A stretch of 64,000 nt of DNA from assembly GCF_036924535.1 (NCBI RefSeq), contig NZ_JAZHRT010000001.1, positions 8,184,001 to 8,248,000 on the forward strand, written 5' to 3'. This DNA is from Bradyrhizobium sp. AZCC 2262. GTDB taxonomy: Bacteria > Pseudomonadota > Alphaproteobacteria > Rhizobiales > Xanthobacteraceae. This document shows positions 52,597 to 62,224 of the stretch, piece by piece (position 1 is the first letter of the stretch; each line of letters opens with the position of its first letter). The position numbers were made by a program, and so were the translations under genes. The notes beneath the pieces are model-generated. The model was not told where the DNA came from. It searched no databases and saw only the letters and a list, made by a program, of their open reading frames with translations.

Positions 52597-53297
52597 GATG
52601 ATGCTGGTGGCTGCGAAGCGCCGGACAGCGGATCCTTCGGCGGCTTGGCATCGGGCGCGCGCAGATAATAGGGCCGCGCCGGTGCGCTCTCGGGATTGAC
52701 GGCGGCGCCCAGCCACGCCACCCAGGCGATATCGGGCGCTGCCTGCTGATCGATCTTGAAGGGTGGCGCGGCATCGGCCGGCCAGCGGTCGGCCAGAATC
52801 CTTGCCGCATTGCCGACCAGATATGGCGCACCGAAGCGCGCCGCGTCGAGCGCTTCGGTGATCGGCGCGACCTTCGGCTTGATCAATGAACTGCCGTCGC
52901 CGCCGAGCACCTGGAAATAGATATGATCATGCCGCGCATCGATCGCGGCGAGGACAGGATGAGGTTCGCGATTCTCGCTGACGATGGGGGCGCCAAACGC
53001 GGTCAGTGTCGTTACGCCGACGACCGGCTTGCCGGCGGCGAGCGCGATGCCGCGCGCGGCGGAAAGGCCGACGCGCAATCCGGTAAAGCTGCCGGGACCG
53101 GTGGTCGCAGCGATGCGGTCGAGCGCGGCAAAGGCAACGCCTGACGCCTTCATCGTGCGCGCGATCAGCGGCATCAGGGCTTCGGCATGACCGCGCTTCA
53201 TCGCCTGCGATTCCTGCGCGATGACGCCGCCTGCGCTGGTGTCGAGCACGGCCGCGGCGCAGGCATCAAGCGCGGTATCGATGGCGAGGATTAACAT
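52593..53297 (-). CDS. tsaB: tRNA threonylcarbamoyladenosine biosynthesis protein TsaB
   Basis: Scaffold partner of TsaD in making the essential t6A modification of ANN-decoding tRNAs. The 234-residue protein has the ASKHA-like fold start MLILAIDTALDACAAAVLD and the block IAATTGPGSFTGLRVGLSAA. Start is ATG 53295-53297. It is overlapped by rimI and follows nfu after a family B repeat. Confidence 0.95.
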   Translation of the reverse strand: MLILAIDTALDACAAAVLDTSAGGVIAQESQAMKRGHAEALMPLIARTMKASGVAFAALDRIAATTGPGSFTGLRVGLSAARGIALAAGKPVVGVTTLTAFGAPIVSENREPHPVLAAIDARHDHIYFQVLGGDGSSLIKPKVAPITEALDAARFGAPYLVGNAARILADRWPADAAPPFKIDQQAAPDIAWVAWLGAAVNPESAPARPYYLRAPDAKPPKDPLSGASQPPASS

Positions 53298-53359
53298 GGG
53301 GGGAGATATAGCAGACGCGCAATCATCCCGTCATGTCTTGCGGCGTAGCGTTCGCTGCT

Positions 53360-53439
53360 GTCATTCCGGGGCGATGCAACGCATCGAGCCCGGAATCTCG
53401 AGATTCCGGGTCTGGTCCTTCGGACCATCCCGGAATGAC
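53360..53439. repeat. Dispersed palindromic repeat, family B, copy 3
   Basis: GTCATTCCGGGGCGATGC, the core CGGAATCTCGAGATTCCG and the closing CATCCCGGAATGAC. It sits between nfu and tsaB and will be transcribed with them. Confidence 0.8.
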
Positions 53440-53449
53440 GGACGCACAA

Positions 53450-54019
53450 TTACATCGGCCGGACTTCGACCACGTCGGGCACGAAATGCTTCAGCAGATT
53501 CTGGATGCCGTGCTGCAACGTCGCCGTGGATGACGGGCAGCCGGCGCAGGAACCTTTCATGTTGAGATAGACGACACCGTCCTTGAAGCCGCGGAAGGTG
53601 ATGTCGCCGCCGTCATTGGCGACAGCAGGCCGCACCCGCGTCTCGATCAGATCCTTGATGGTCGCCACCGTCTCGGCATCTTGCTCGTTGAAGAACTCGC
53701 CTTCCTCGTCGGTCGCCTCGTCATTGCCGGCGGTGCCGTCCGCGAGCAGCGGCGCGCCCGACATGTAGTGCTCCATGATCGCGCCGAGGATCGCGGGCTT
53801 GAGGTGCTGCCAGTCGCCGTCCACCTTGGTCACGGTGACGAAATCGTAGCCGTAGAACACGCTCGAGATGCCGGGCACGCCGAACAGGCGCTCGGCGAGC
53901 GGGGAGCGGGCGGCGGCTTCGCGGTTGGCGAATTCCATCGTGCCGGTGTCGAGCACGGTGCGGCCCGGAATGAATTTCAGGGTGGCGGGATTGGGCGTGG
54001 CTTCGGTCTGAATGAACAT
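53450..54019 (-). CDS. NifU-like iron-sulfur scaffold/carrier protein Nfu
   Basis: A 189-residue Fe-S carrier. The N-terminal Nfu domain starts MFIQTEATPNPATLKFIPG, and the C-terminal NifU-like domain carries the cluster-binding CxxC in GSCAGCPSS. It delivers 4Fe-4S clusters to target apoproteins. Start ATG 54017-54019 has GGAG upstream. MiaB, an Fe-S enzyme, lies 5 kb away on the same strand, but no direct link is shown. Confidence 0.94.
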   Translation of the reverse strand: MFIQTEATPNPATLKFIPGRTVLDTGTMEFANREAAARSPLAERLFGVPGISSVFYGYDFVTVTKVDGDWQHLKPAILGAIMEHYMSGAPLLADGTAGNDEATDEEGEFFNEQDAETVATIKDLIETRVRPAVANDGGDITFRGFKDGVVYLNMKGSCAGCPSSTATLQHGIQNLLKHFVPDVVEVRPM

Positions 54020-54135
54020 GGTTTTTCTCCGGCGTCGCCGGTTCAAGGCCGGCGCGTGGGCTTCCCTTAGCAGATGGCGACCGCCAACGCACGGTCAAGG
54101 GGCGCAAGGCAGCAATTCCGCAGGCAGATCAAGCC

Positions 54136-54630
54136 CTAAGACAGCCCGTCGATGTCGGAATCGGTGAGATCGCCGGAAACGATGGTGATCGGAATCGGGA
54201 AGGAACCCGCGGCCTGGGCCATCATGCTGATCAGCGGGCCGGGGCCTTCGGGGCCGGGATTGGCCGCCAGCACCAGCATCGAAATATCGACGTCCTTGTC
54301 GATCACGTCGAGGATCTGGGTGGTCGGATCGCCCTCGCGAATCACCCGCTCCGGCGTGATCGCGGCAATGCCGTTGGCGCGGCCGGAGGCGCGGTCGAGC
54401 GCCTCGTTGGCGGCATCCTCGGCCTCGGCGCGCATGATGTCGGCGACCCCCAGCCATTGCTGGTTCTGGTCCTCGATTTCGATGATGCGCAGCATCACCA
54501 CCCCGCCGCCGACGCGAATCGCCCAGCGGCTGGCGTAGTACACCGCGCGGTCCCACTCCGCGGTGTCGTCAACAATGACAAGGCATTTTGGCTTATGACC
54601 CGTCTCGTAGCTTCGTCGCTGGGTGGTCAT
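54136..54630 (-). CDS. Universal stress protein (UspA family)
   Basis: A 164-residue UspA-like protein. It starts MTTQRRSYETGHKPKCLVIV, has VDDTAEWDRAVYYASRWAIR, and a late GPLISMMAQAAGSFPIPITI. The usual ATP-binding GxxGxxxxxxxxG motif is only partly matched, so ATP binding is uncertain. The role is likely in stress adaptation, target unknown. ATG 54628-54630 is taken as start. Confidence 0.85.
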   Translation of the reverse strand: MTTQRRSYETGHKPKCLVIVDDTAEWDRAVYYASRWAIRVGGGVVMLRIIEIEDQNQQWLGVADIMRAEAEDAANEALDRASGRANGIAAITPERVIREGDPTTQILDVIDKDVDISMLVLAANPGPEGPGPLISMMAQAAGSFPIPITIVSGDLTDSDIDGLS

Positions 54631-54737
54631 GCATGTCCCGGTGCTGCGCCAAACCGACGCATGCTGCCACGGCGCAGCTATCTTCGACAAGCGGCGTCGC
54701 TGTTGCGACGCAGCTAGCGAGCGGTAGTTTTTGTTTT

Positions 54738-54778
54738 GACGCGTTTTCCTTACGCGAACCGGGGCCCACTTCGCTCGC
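54738..54778. repeat. Dispersed repeat, family F, copy 2
   Basis: GACGCGTTTTCCTTACGCG, AACCGGGGCCCACTTCGCTCG: nearly the same as the copy at 51558. It ends at the trpS stop codon. Confidence 0.6.
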
Positions 54779-55831
<1,053 letters not shown>

Positions 55832-55931
55832 AGTCAGCTTCCCCAAGGATCCTGTATCGGATGCCTGTTTCGCGCTGTCGTTTGCCACGCAGGGGCTATT
55901 CGCGCAAGCCGCTAGATGCATCCGCGCAGCC

Positions 55932-56024
55932 GTCATCCTGAGGTGCGAGCGCAGCGAGCCTCGAAGGATGGGCCGCGGGCTGTACATCCTTCGAGGCGCG
56001 CAAGAGCGCGCACCTCAGGATGAC
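55932..56024. repeat. Dispersed palindromic repeat, family C, copy 1
   Basis: GTCATCCTGAGGTGCGAGC, CCTCGAAGGATG, then mirrored CATCCTTCGAGG and GCGCACCTCAGGATGAC. It lies between murJ and trpS. Copy 2 is at 57639. Confidence 0.8.
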
Positions 56025-56049
56025 GGATTTAGCTAAAAGTCATCATGCT

Positions 56050-57594
56050 CTATCGCCCGGATTGCCTGATGGCGTTAACCGCGTCGCGCCACCCGGCGAC
56101 GCCGAAAAGCCGCAGAAGCAGGCCGTAGATCGCGATCCCCGCCGATATCACCGCCAGCAGCAGGACGGCCTGCACGAGACCGTGTGCGCCCGCGCTGAGC
56201 GCCGCCATCGACCGCGTTGCCAGCCACAGCAGCGCGCCCATGGCGAGCGCGGATAGCACGATGCGCGGCAGCCGCCGCCGTGCTTCCGTATCGATCGAGA
56301 ACCCAAAAGTCTCTGCGCCGCGGCGGATCAGGCTGAACGCCATGCTCCACGCGCCAAGCGCAATGGCGGCTGCGATGCCGTCGGCGCCATACCAGTGGCT
56401 GAGCAGGAAGGCCGCCGCAATCGCCAGCACCACGCCTTTCAGCGCTGACACCAGCGGCGTCATCGTATCCTCGCGCGCGAAGAACGCCGGCGACAGCGCC
56501 TTCACCAGCACATGCGCAGGCAGCGCCAGTGTCAGCCACATCAGCGCACGCGCCGTCGCCGCGGTATCTGCGGCGGTGAAGGCGCCGTGCTCGAACAACA
56601 GCCGCACGATCGGCTCGCTGAGCACCAACAGGCCGAGTGTGGCCGGCAGCGCCAGTCCGACGGCGAGTTCGAGACCGCGCGATTCCGCATGCGCAACGCC
56701 GGTGCGGTCATCGCCGCGCAAGGCGCGCGTCAGTTCCGGGATCAGCACCGTGCCCATGGCGACGCCGACAATGCCGAGCGGCAATTCGACCAGCCGGTTG
56801 GCGAAATAGAGCCATGACACCGCCGACGGCGAGGACGAGGCGATGATCGCGCCGGCCACCATCAGCAATTGCGGTGCGCTCGAGGCCATCATGCCGGGCA
56901 CCGCCTTACCGAGAAAACCGCGTATTTCCTTGTCGAACGAAACCCGAAGGGGCGTTGCGATGCTCTCGCCACGGCGCAGCACCAGCACCGATAGCTGAAG
57001 CAAGCCGGCAATGCCCACGGTCGCGGCGACGATCTGCGCGGCTTGCACCGCATCCGGCCGCAGGGCGAGCAATACGACCATCGCCGCGATCAGCGCGATG
57101 TTGAACAGCAGCGGCGAAAACGCCGTCAGCGCGAAGCGGCCTTGCGCGTTCAACAGCGCCATCATCACGGTTACTGGCCCGGCAAAGGCCAGGTACGGCA
57201 GCATCAGGCGTGCATTGTCTGTGGCGAGCTGCAGCGTCTCGCGCCCGGCAAATCCCGGCGCCAGCGCCGCGATCACAAACGGCATCAGCAACGCGAGCAA
57301 CGCCGTGGCTGTGATCAACGCCACGGTGATGGTGCCGAGCACGCGGCCGGCAAACGCCGCCGCTGCCGTCACCCCATCGGCCTCACGCACGCGCAGCCAT
57401 GCCGGCACCAGCGCCGCATTCAGCCCGCCCTCGGTCAACAGCCGCCGCACCACGTTGACCAGCTGAAACGCGGCCAGGAACGCATCCGCGACCGGCCCAG
57501 CGCCGAGCAGCGCGGCGAGCGCCGAATCGCGCACGAACCCAAGCAGCCGCGAGGCCAGCGTTCCCGTCGATACCGTGAGAAAGGAGCGGATCAT
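56050..57594 (-). CDS. murJ: Lipid II flippase MurJ
   Basis: Moves undecaprenyl-linked peptidoglycan precursor across the inner membrane. The 514-residue protein has about 14 transmembrane helices and starts MIRSFLTVSTGTLASRLLGF with VRDSALAALLGAG, the conserved MurJ N-terminus. Another block is the SKALSPAFFAREDTMTPLV-like KALSPAFFAREDTMTPLVSA. Start is ATG 57592-57594. It is divergent from the adenosine-kinase-like gene, with a repeat in the gap. Confidence 0.95.
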   Translation of the reverse strand: MIRSFLTVSTGTLASRLLGFVRDSALAALLGAGPVADAFLAAFQLVNVVRRLLTEGGLNAALVPAWLRVREADGVTAAAAFAGRVLGTITVALITATALLALLMPFVIAALAPGFAGRETLQLATDNARLMLPYLAFAGPVTVMMALLNAQGRFALTAFSPLLFNIALIAAMVVLLALRPDAVQAAQIVAATVGIAGLLQLSVLVLRRGESIATPLRVSFDKEIRGFLGKAVPGMMASSAPQLLMVAGAIIASSSPSAVSWLYFANRLVELPLGIVGVAMGTVLIPELTRALRGDDRTGVAHAESRGLELAVGLALPATLGLLVLSEPIVRLLFEHGAFTAADTAATARALMWLTLALPAHVLVKALSPAFFAREDTMTPLVSALKGVVLAIAAAFLLSHWYGADGIAAAIALGAWSMAFSLIRRGAETFGFSIDTEARRRLPRIVLSALAMGALLWLATRSMAALSAGAHGLVQAVLLLAVISAGIAIYGLLLRLFGVAGWRDAVNAIRQSGR

Positions 57595-57638
57595 TGCCGG
57601 GCTGTATAGCAGTAGCCCTGCTTGCTGGCAGTAGTCCC

Positions 57639-57736
57639 GTCATCCTGAGGAGCGCGAAGCGCGTCTCGAAGGATGCGCGGCCCGGACGGTGGCCGTACAT
57701 CCTTCGAGGCTCGCTCCGCTCGCACCTCAGGATGAC
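57639..57736. repeat. Dispersed palindromic repeat, family C, copy 2
   Basis: GTCATCCTGAGGAGCGCG, CTCGAAGGATGC, mirrored CATCCTTCGAGGCTCGC, GCACCTCAGGATGAC. It lies between the divergent murJ and kinase genes, in their promoter region. Confidence 0.8.
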
Positions 57737-57837
57737 GGGGTAGGTAGCCTTGCTGGCGCGGGGCCGATCTGGTAGGCCGCAGCCTTCTTGGCCGCGCTCG
57801 GCTTCTTCGCGCAAACAGCCGTAAACAGGACGGATGA

Positions 57838-58839
57838 ATGACTGACGCAAAATACGACGTTCTCGGGATCGGCAATGCGATTTTCGACGTACTGGTGCAG
57901 ACCGATGAGGGATTTCTGGCGCGCCACGGCATGACCAAGGGCGGCATGGCGCTGATCGACGAGGCCCGCGCCGCCGCCATCTACAAGGACATGGGCCCTG
58001 CGACCGAAATGAGCGGCGGCTCCGGCGCCAACACCATCGTCGGCGTCGCCGGTTTCGGCGCCCGCGCGGCTTTCATCGGCAAGGTCAAGGCCGACCAGAT
58101 CGGCGCCCTCTACGCCCACGATATCCGCGCCGCCGGCGTCGCCTTCGAGACGAAAGCCGCCACCGCCGGCCCCGCCACCGGCTGCTCCTACATCCTGGTA
58201 ACGCCGGACGGCGAGCGCACCATGAACACCTATCTCGGCGCCGCGCAGGATCTCAACCCATCCGACATCGACGACGCGCAGATCGCGGCTTCCAGCATCG
58301 TCTATCTCGAAGGCTATCTCTGGGATCCGAAGAACGCCAAGGAAGCCTTCGTCAAGGCCGCGACGATCGCACATGGCGCCGGCCGCCAGGTGGCGCTGAC
58401 GCTGTCGGATTCGTTCTGCGTGGATCGTTATCGCGACGAGTTTCTCGACCTGATGCGCAAGGACACGGTCGATCTCGTGTTCGCCAACGAGGCCGAGCTG
58501 CACTCGCTGTACCAGACCTCGGATTTCGACATCGCGCTGAAGCAGTTCCGTGCCGATGCCAAACTCGGCATCGTCACCCGCAGCGAAAAGGGCTGCGTGG
58601 TGGCGGCGAAGGACGGCGTTGTCGCGGTGCCGGCGTTCCCGATTCAAAAGCTCGTGGACACCACCGGCGCCGGCGACCTGTTCGCCGCAGGCTTCCTGTT
58701 CGGCCTCGTCCGCAACGCAGGACATGAAAACGCCGGCCGACTTGGCGCGCTGGCCGCGGCGGAGGTGATCCAGCACATCGGGGCAAGGCCGCAGGTGTCG
58801 CTGAAGGAACTGGCGGGGCAGAACGGGCTGCCGGTGTGA
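57838..58839 (+). CDS. Adenosine kinase-like PfkB family protein
   Basis: A 333-residue ribokinase-fold kinase. It begins MTDAKYDVLGIGNAIFDVLV, has the nucleoside-binding GGSGANTIVGVAGFG and the PfkB C-terminal motif TTGAGDLFAAGF with the catalytic Asp. Proteins of this kind phosphorylate adenosine or a sugar; adenosine is the usual annotation. Start is ATG 57838. It is divergent from murJ. Confidence 0.9.
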   Translation: MTDAKYDVLGIGNAIFDVLVQTDEGFLARHGMTKGGMALIDEARAAAIYKDMGPATEMSGGSGANTIVGVAGFGARAAFIGKVKADQIGALYAHDIRAAGVAFETKAATAGPATGCSYILVTPDGERTMNTYLGAAQDLNPSDIDDAQIAASSIVYLEGYLWDPKNAKEAFVKAATIAHGAGRQVALTLSDSFCVDRYRDEFLDLMRKDTVDLVFANEAELHSLYQTSDFDIALKQFRADAKLGIVTRSEKGCVVAAKDGVVAVPAFPIQKLVDTTGAGDLFAAGFLFGLVRNAGHENAGRLGALAAAEVIQHIGARPQVSLKELAGQNGLPV

Positions 58840-58855
58840 GCCCCAGCCTCCCCAC

Positions 58856-58901
58856 CGTCATGGCCGGGCTTGACCAGGCTTGACCCGGCCATCCACGTCT
58901 T
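58856..58901. repeat. Dispersed palindromic repeat, family G, copy 2
   Basis: CGTCATGGCCGGGCTTGACC, then CCCGGCCATCCACGTCTT. It stands between the kinase gene and the type I RM locus, at the left edge of the accessory island. Confidence 0.65.
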
Positions 58902-58922
58902 TTTCTGGGTTGCTGAACTAAC

Positions 58923-58956
58923 GTCCGATAGCCAGCCGCTTCGTTTTCCATCGGAC
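58923..58956 (+). promoter_or_regulatory. Inverted repeat upstream of hsdM
   Basis: GTCCGAT (58923-58929) and ATCGGAC (58950-58956) with a 20-base spacer, about 41 bases before the hsdM start. Inside the same region ATAGC and GCTAT also mirror each other. It could be a binding site for a regulator of the RM operon; no controller gene is seen. Confidence 0.35.
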
Positions 58957-58997
58957 ATTTGCTATGCAACCCGTGAGACGTTTCTCGCGGGGGCTGC

Positions 58998-60539
58998 ATG
59001 CTGACAGGTGAACTTCGCTCCAGGATCGACGGGGTATGGAACGCGTTCTGGGCGGGCGGCATCGCCAATCCGCTCGAGGTGATCGAACAGATTACCTACC
59101 TGCTTTTCATGCGCGGGCTGGACGACGCCCATACGCTCGAGGAGCGCAAGGCCAATCGCCTCGGCAAGCCGATGGAACGGCGCATTTTCCCGACCGGCAA
59201 GGACAAGATCGGCAAGAACGGTGGCGTTGCCTATGAGGAGATGCGCTGGTCCAAGCTGAAGAACAAGGACCCGGCGACGATGTTCGAAATCGTCTCCGAA
59301 CACGTCTTTCCGTTCCTGCGCAACATGGCCGAGGCCGGCACCGCGCACGCCACCCACATGAAGGGTGCGCGCTTCACCATCCCGACGCCGGCGCTGCTCG
59401 CCAAGGTGGTCGACCTTCTCGCCGAAATCCCGATGGAAGATCGCGACACCAAGGGCGATCTCTACGAATACATGCTGTCGAAGATCGCGACCGCCGGGCA
59501 GAACGGCCAGTTCCGCACGCCGCGCCACATCATCGCGCTGATGGTCGAAATGATGGCGCCAGGGCCGAAGGACATCATCGTCGATCCTGCCTGCGGCACC
59601 TGCGGCTTCCTGGTCGCAGCCGGCGAATATCTGCGCGAGAACCATCCGAAGCTGTTCCACGAAAAGGCAAGCCGCGATCATTTCAACGAGGAGATGTTCC
59701 ACGGCTTCGATTTCGACGGCACGATGCTGCGCATCGGCTCGATGAACATGACGCTGCATGGCGTCGAGGATCCGGATATCCGCTATAAGGATTCGCTGGC
59801 GCAGGAACACGCCAGCGATGCAGATCGCTATAGCCTTGTGCTGGCCAATCCGCCGTTCGCAGGCTCGCTCGACTACGAGACGACGGCGAAGGATTTGCGC
59901 GCGATCGTCAAGACCAAGAAGACCGAGCTTCTGTTCATGGCGCTGTTCCTGAAGCTCTTGAAGCCCGGCGGACGTGCGGCGGTGATCGTGCCGGATGGCG
60001 TGCTGTTCGGCTCTTCGACGGCGCACAAAGCGATCCGCAAAATGCTGGTGGAGGATCACAAGCTGGATGGCATCGTGAAGCTGCCCTCGGGCGTGTTCCG
60101 GCCCTACGCCGGCGTGTCCACGGCGATCGTGCTGTTCACCAAGACGAACTCCGGCGGAACCGATCACGTCTGGTTCTACGATTGTCAGGCCGACGGGTTC
60201 TCCCTGGACGATAAGCGTAACGCACTGCTACCGACAGAGAAGATAGGGCCAAGGGCAAAGCTTGGCGATGACGAGCGCGAGAGGAATAATCTGCCAGATA
60301 TCACTGCCCGTTGGCAGCAACGTAGCGCCGCCGAACGTAAACGTCCGCGGACGGCGCCGAGCTTTTGCGTGCCTAAGGTTGAGATTGCGGCGGCGGGCTA
60401 TGATCTGTCGATCAATCGCTACAAGGAAGTAATTCACGAAGCGGCCGAACATCGGTCACCGAAGGAGATCATTATGGAGTTGAAGGCGCTGGAGCAGGAT
60501 ATTGCCAAGGAGTTGGACGAATTGGAGTCGATGTTGTGA
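58998..60539 (+). CDS. hsdM: Type I restriction-modification system DNA methyltransferase HsdM
   Basis: N6-adenine methyltransferase subunit of a type I RM enzyme. The 513-residue protein starts with the HsdM N-terminal helical domain (GELRSRIDGVWNAFWAGGIA), then SAM motif I DPACGTCGFLVAAGEY with Asp196, and catalytic motif IV NPPF with Asn284. A C-terminal helical tail (ELKALEQDIAKELDELESML) likely contacts HsdS. ATG 58998 is the start. The stop overlaps the hsdS start as GTGA. Confidence 0.95.
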   Translation: MLTGELRSRIDGVWNAFWAGGIANPLEVIEQITYLLFMRGLDDAHTLEERKANRLGKPMERRIFPTGKDKIGKNGGVAYEEMRWSKLKNKDPATMFEIVSEHVFPFLRNMAEAGTAHATHMKGARFTIPTPALLAKVVDLLAEIPMEDRDTKGDLYEYMLSKIATAGQNGQFRTPRHIIALMVEMMAPGPKDIIVDPACGTCGFLVAAGEYLRENHPKLFHEKASRDHFNEEMFHGFDFDGTMLRIGSMNMTLHGVEDPDIRYKDSLAQEHASDADRYSLVLANPPFAGSLDYETTAKDLRAIVKTKKTELLFMALFLKLLKPGGRAAVIVPDGVLFGSSTAHKAIRKMLVEDHKLDGIVKLPSGVFRPYAGVSTAIVLFTKTNSGGTDHVWFYDCQADGFSLDDKRNALLPTEKIGPRAKLGDDERERNNLPDITARWQQRSAAERKRPRTAPSFCVPKVEIAAAGYDLSINRYKEVIHEAAEHRSPKEIIMELKALEQDIAKELDELESML

Positions 60540-61048
60540 CCTGGGCAATCGCCACGCTTGGCGATGTATGCGACATCGTCTCCGGTGCAACGCCTCGAAC
60601 GTCAGAGGAGAAATTCTGGGGCGGCAATGTTCTCTGGACAACGCCGAAGGATTTGAGCGAACTTGACGGGGCCTATCTTGAGAGGCCGCCTCGGACGATT
60701 ACTGAGGAAGGTCTTAAGAGCTGTGCTGCATCTCTCCTGCCTGAGAATTCTGTTCTCCTAAGCTCGCGTGCTCCGATTGGACTGGTTGCTATCAACGCCG
60801 TGCCGATGGCAACAAACCAAGGGTTCAAGAGCCTGGTGCCGGATCGTCGCAGAGTCGATAGTAAATTCCTGTTCCACTGGCTCAGATCGAAAACCACCTT
60901 TTTGCAGAGCCTCGGGAACGGTGCGACGTTTAAGGAAATCTCTAAAGGGGTCGTTGAAAGGATAGAAATCCCGCTCCCTCCCCTCGCTGAGCAGCGACGG
61001 ATTTCAGCGATTCTGGACAAGGCGGATGCGCTACGGCGCAAGCCGTAA
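60536..61048 (+). CDS. hsdS: HsdS specificity subunit, first half (reading frame broken)
   Basis: First 170 residues of a type I specificity subunit: target-recognition domain 1 (LGDVCDIVSGATPRTSEEKF ...) and the conserved central helix region (PLPPLAEQRRISAILDKADALRR). It ends early at TAA 61046-61048. Removing one C at 61043/61044 restores the frame and yields the usual continuation into the next segment, about 393 residues in all. The start is GTG 60536, overlapping hsdM. On its own, a half subunit could still dimerise. Confidence 0.85.
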   Translation: MTWAIATLGDVCDIVSGATPRTSEEKFWGGNVLWTTPKDLSELDGAYLERPPRTITEEGLKSCAASLLPENSVLLSSRAPIGLVAINAVPMATNQGFKSLVPDRRRVDSKFLFHWLRSKTTFLQSLGNGATFKEISKGVVERIEIPLPPLAEQRRISAILDKADALRRKP

Positions 61049-61715
61049 AAGCGCCCTTGAACTGTTCGACAGTCTCGCTCAGTCGATCTTTCTTGAAATG
61101 TTTGGATCGCTTAGTTCGAATTCTCATCGATGGCTCAGCGCCAGTATCGCCGACGCCTGTGGATTGATCGTTGACTGCGTGAACAGAACAGCTCCGATTG
61201 TGGATTATAAAACATCTTACAAGATGCTTAGAACCACAAACGTTAGGAATGGTAGAGTAGACGTTGATAACGTTCGATACGTAACTAAGGATACATTTAA
61301 AATATGGAATCGCAGAGCAACTCCTCGGAAGGGAGATGTTCTATTGACACGTGAGGCTCCGGTGGGAGCTGTTGGCAAGCTTGTAACGGACGACCAAGTC
61401 TTTCTTGGTCAAAGATTGATGTTATACCGCCCTAAGCAGCGGGTCATGACTTCCGATTTTTTGGTTTGGTCATTTGCCGACAAGTATCTGCGCGATCAAT
61501 TCGACCGCATGGGGTCCGGTTCGACAGTTAAGCACCTACCGCTCCCAGCCTGTCGCGCCTTCGAGGTACGGTTGCCTCCCATAATGCTCCAGGAGCGATT
61601 TTCTGAACGGATAAGCCGCCTGGAGGCCGCCAAATCTCTCGCTATCGAACAGAATTCGCAAGTATCCAACATCTTCTCCTCCCTCCAATCCCGCGCCTTC
61701 TCCGGGCAGCTCTAG
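61026..61715 (+). CDS. hsdS: HsdS specificity subunit, second half (out of frame with the first)
   Basis: The remaining part: residues from about 8 on (SALELFDSLAQSIFLEMFG) continue the central helix, then target-recognition domain 2 and a C-terminal repeat-like helix (ISRLEAAKSLAIEQNSQVSN). The ATG 61026 is only the first one in this frame and may not be used. About 61160-61330 is AT-rich compared with its surroundings, typical of exchanged recognition domains. Confidence 0.8.
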   Translation: MRYGASRKSALELFDSLAQSIFLEMFGSLSSNSHRWLSASIADACGLIVDCVNRTAPIVDYKTSYKMLRTTNVRNGRVDVDNVRYVTKDTFKIWNRRATPRKGDVLLTREAPVGAVGKLVTDDQVFLGQRLMLYRPKQRVMTSDFLVWSFADKYLRDQFDRMGSGSTVKHLPLPACRAFEVRLPPIMLQERFSERISRLEAAKSLAIEQNSQVSNIFSSLQSRAFSGQL

Positions 61716-61717
61716 CC

Positions 61718-62011
61718 ATGCGTTTCGAGTTCGACTGGGACCTAGCAAAGGCCGAGAGCAATCGGCGCAAGCACGGCGTTGCCTTCGAGGATGCCATGGG
61801 CGTTTTTGCCGATCCCCTAGCCCTGTCGCGGCTTGACGAGGAGTCTGGCCAAGGGGAGGAGCGATGGGTTACCATAGGTCGAAATCCCGCCAGCAATTTA
61901 CTGCTGGTCGTGCATACTTATATCGAGCTGTCGGAGGAGCGGGCAGCCATACGTATCATTTCGGCGCGCCGGCCGACGCGCCGCGAAACCCGTCAATACG
62001 AAGAAGGGTGA
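61718..62011 (+). CDS. brnT: BrnT family type II toxin
   Basis: A 97-residue RelE-like ribonuclease toxin. The family start MRFEFDWDLAKAESNRRKHG is clear, followed by FEDAMGVFADPLAL, RWVTIGR and IRIISARRPTRRETRQYEEG near the C-terminus. It starts 2 bases after the hsdS stop. BrnT stops translation by cleaving RNA and is held by BrnA. It is embedded between hsdS and hsdR. Confidence 0.92.
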   Translation: MRFEFDWDLAKAESNRRKHGVAFEDAMGVFADPLALSRLDEESGQGEERWVTIGRNPASNLLLVVHTYIELSEERAAIRIISARRPTRRETRQYEEG

Positions 62012-62015
62012 TCTG

Positions 62016-62216
62016 ATGAAGGACGAATATGACTTCTCGACCGCCAAGCGCGGCAAGTTCTTTCGGGAGGGGACCCGGCTTGTGCCGCCGGTCCACCTGG
62101 AGCCGGAGGTGCTGGACTATCTTTCCGAGCGAGCCTCGGCGCGGGGGGTCTCGCTGAGCTCGCTGGTGAACACGTTGCTCAAGAAGGACATCGAACTGAT
62201 CGACGCGGGCAAATAG
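62016..62216 (+). CDS. brnA: BrnA-like antitoxin (ribbon-helix-helix)
   Basis: A 66-residue antitoxin partner of BrnT. It has the ribbon-helix-helix C-terminal part (VHLEPEVLDYLSERASARGV, SLSSLVNTLLKKDIELIDAG) and a basic N-terminus. It begins 4 bases after brnT, in the toxin-first order usual for BrnTA. BrnA normally represses its own operon, but no separate brnTA promoter is visible. Confidence 0.88.
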   Translation: MKDEYDFSTAKRGKFFREGTRLVPPVHLEPEVLDYLSERASARGVSLSSLVNTLLKKDIELIDAGK

Positions 62217-62224
62217 CAGCGCCG

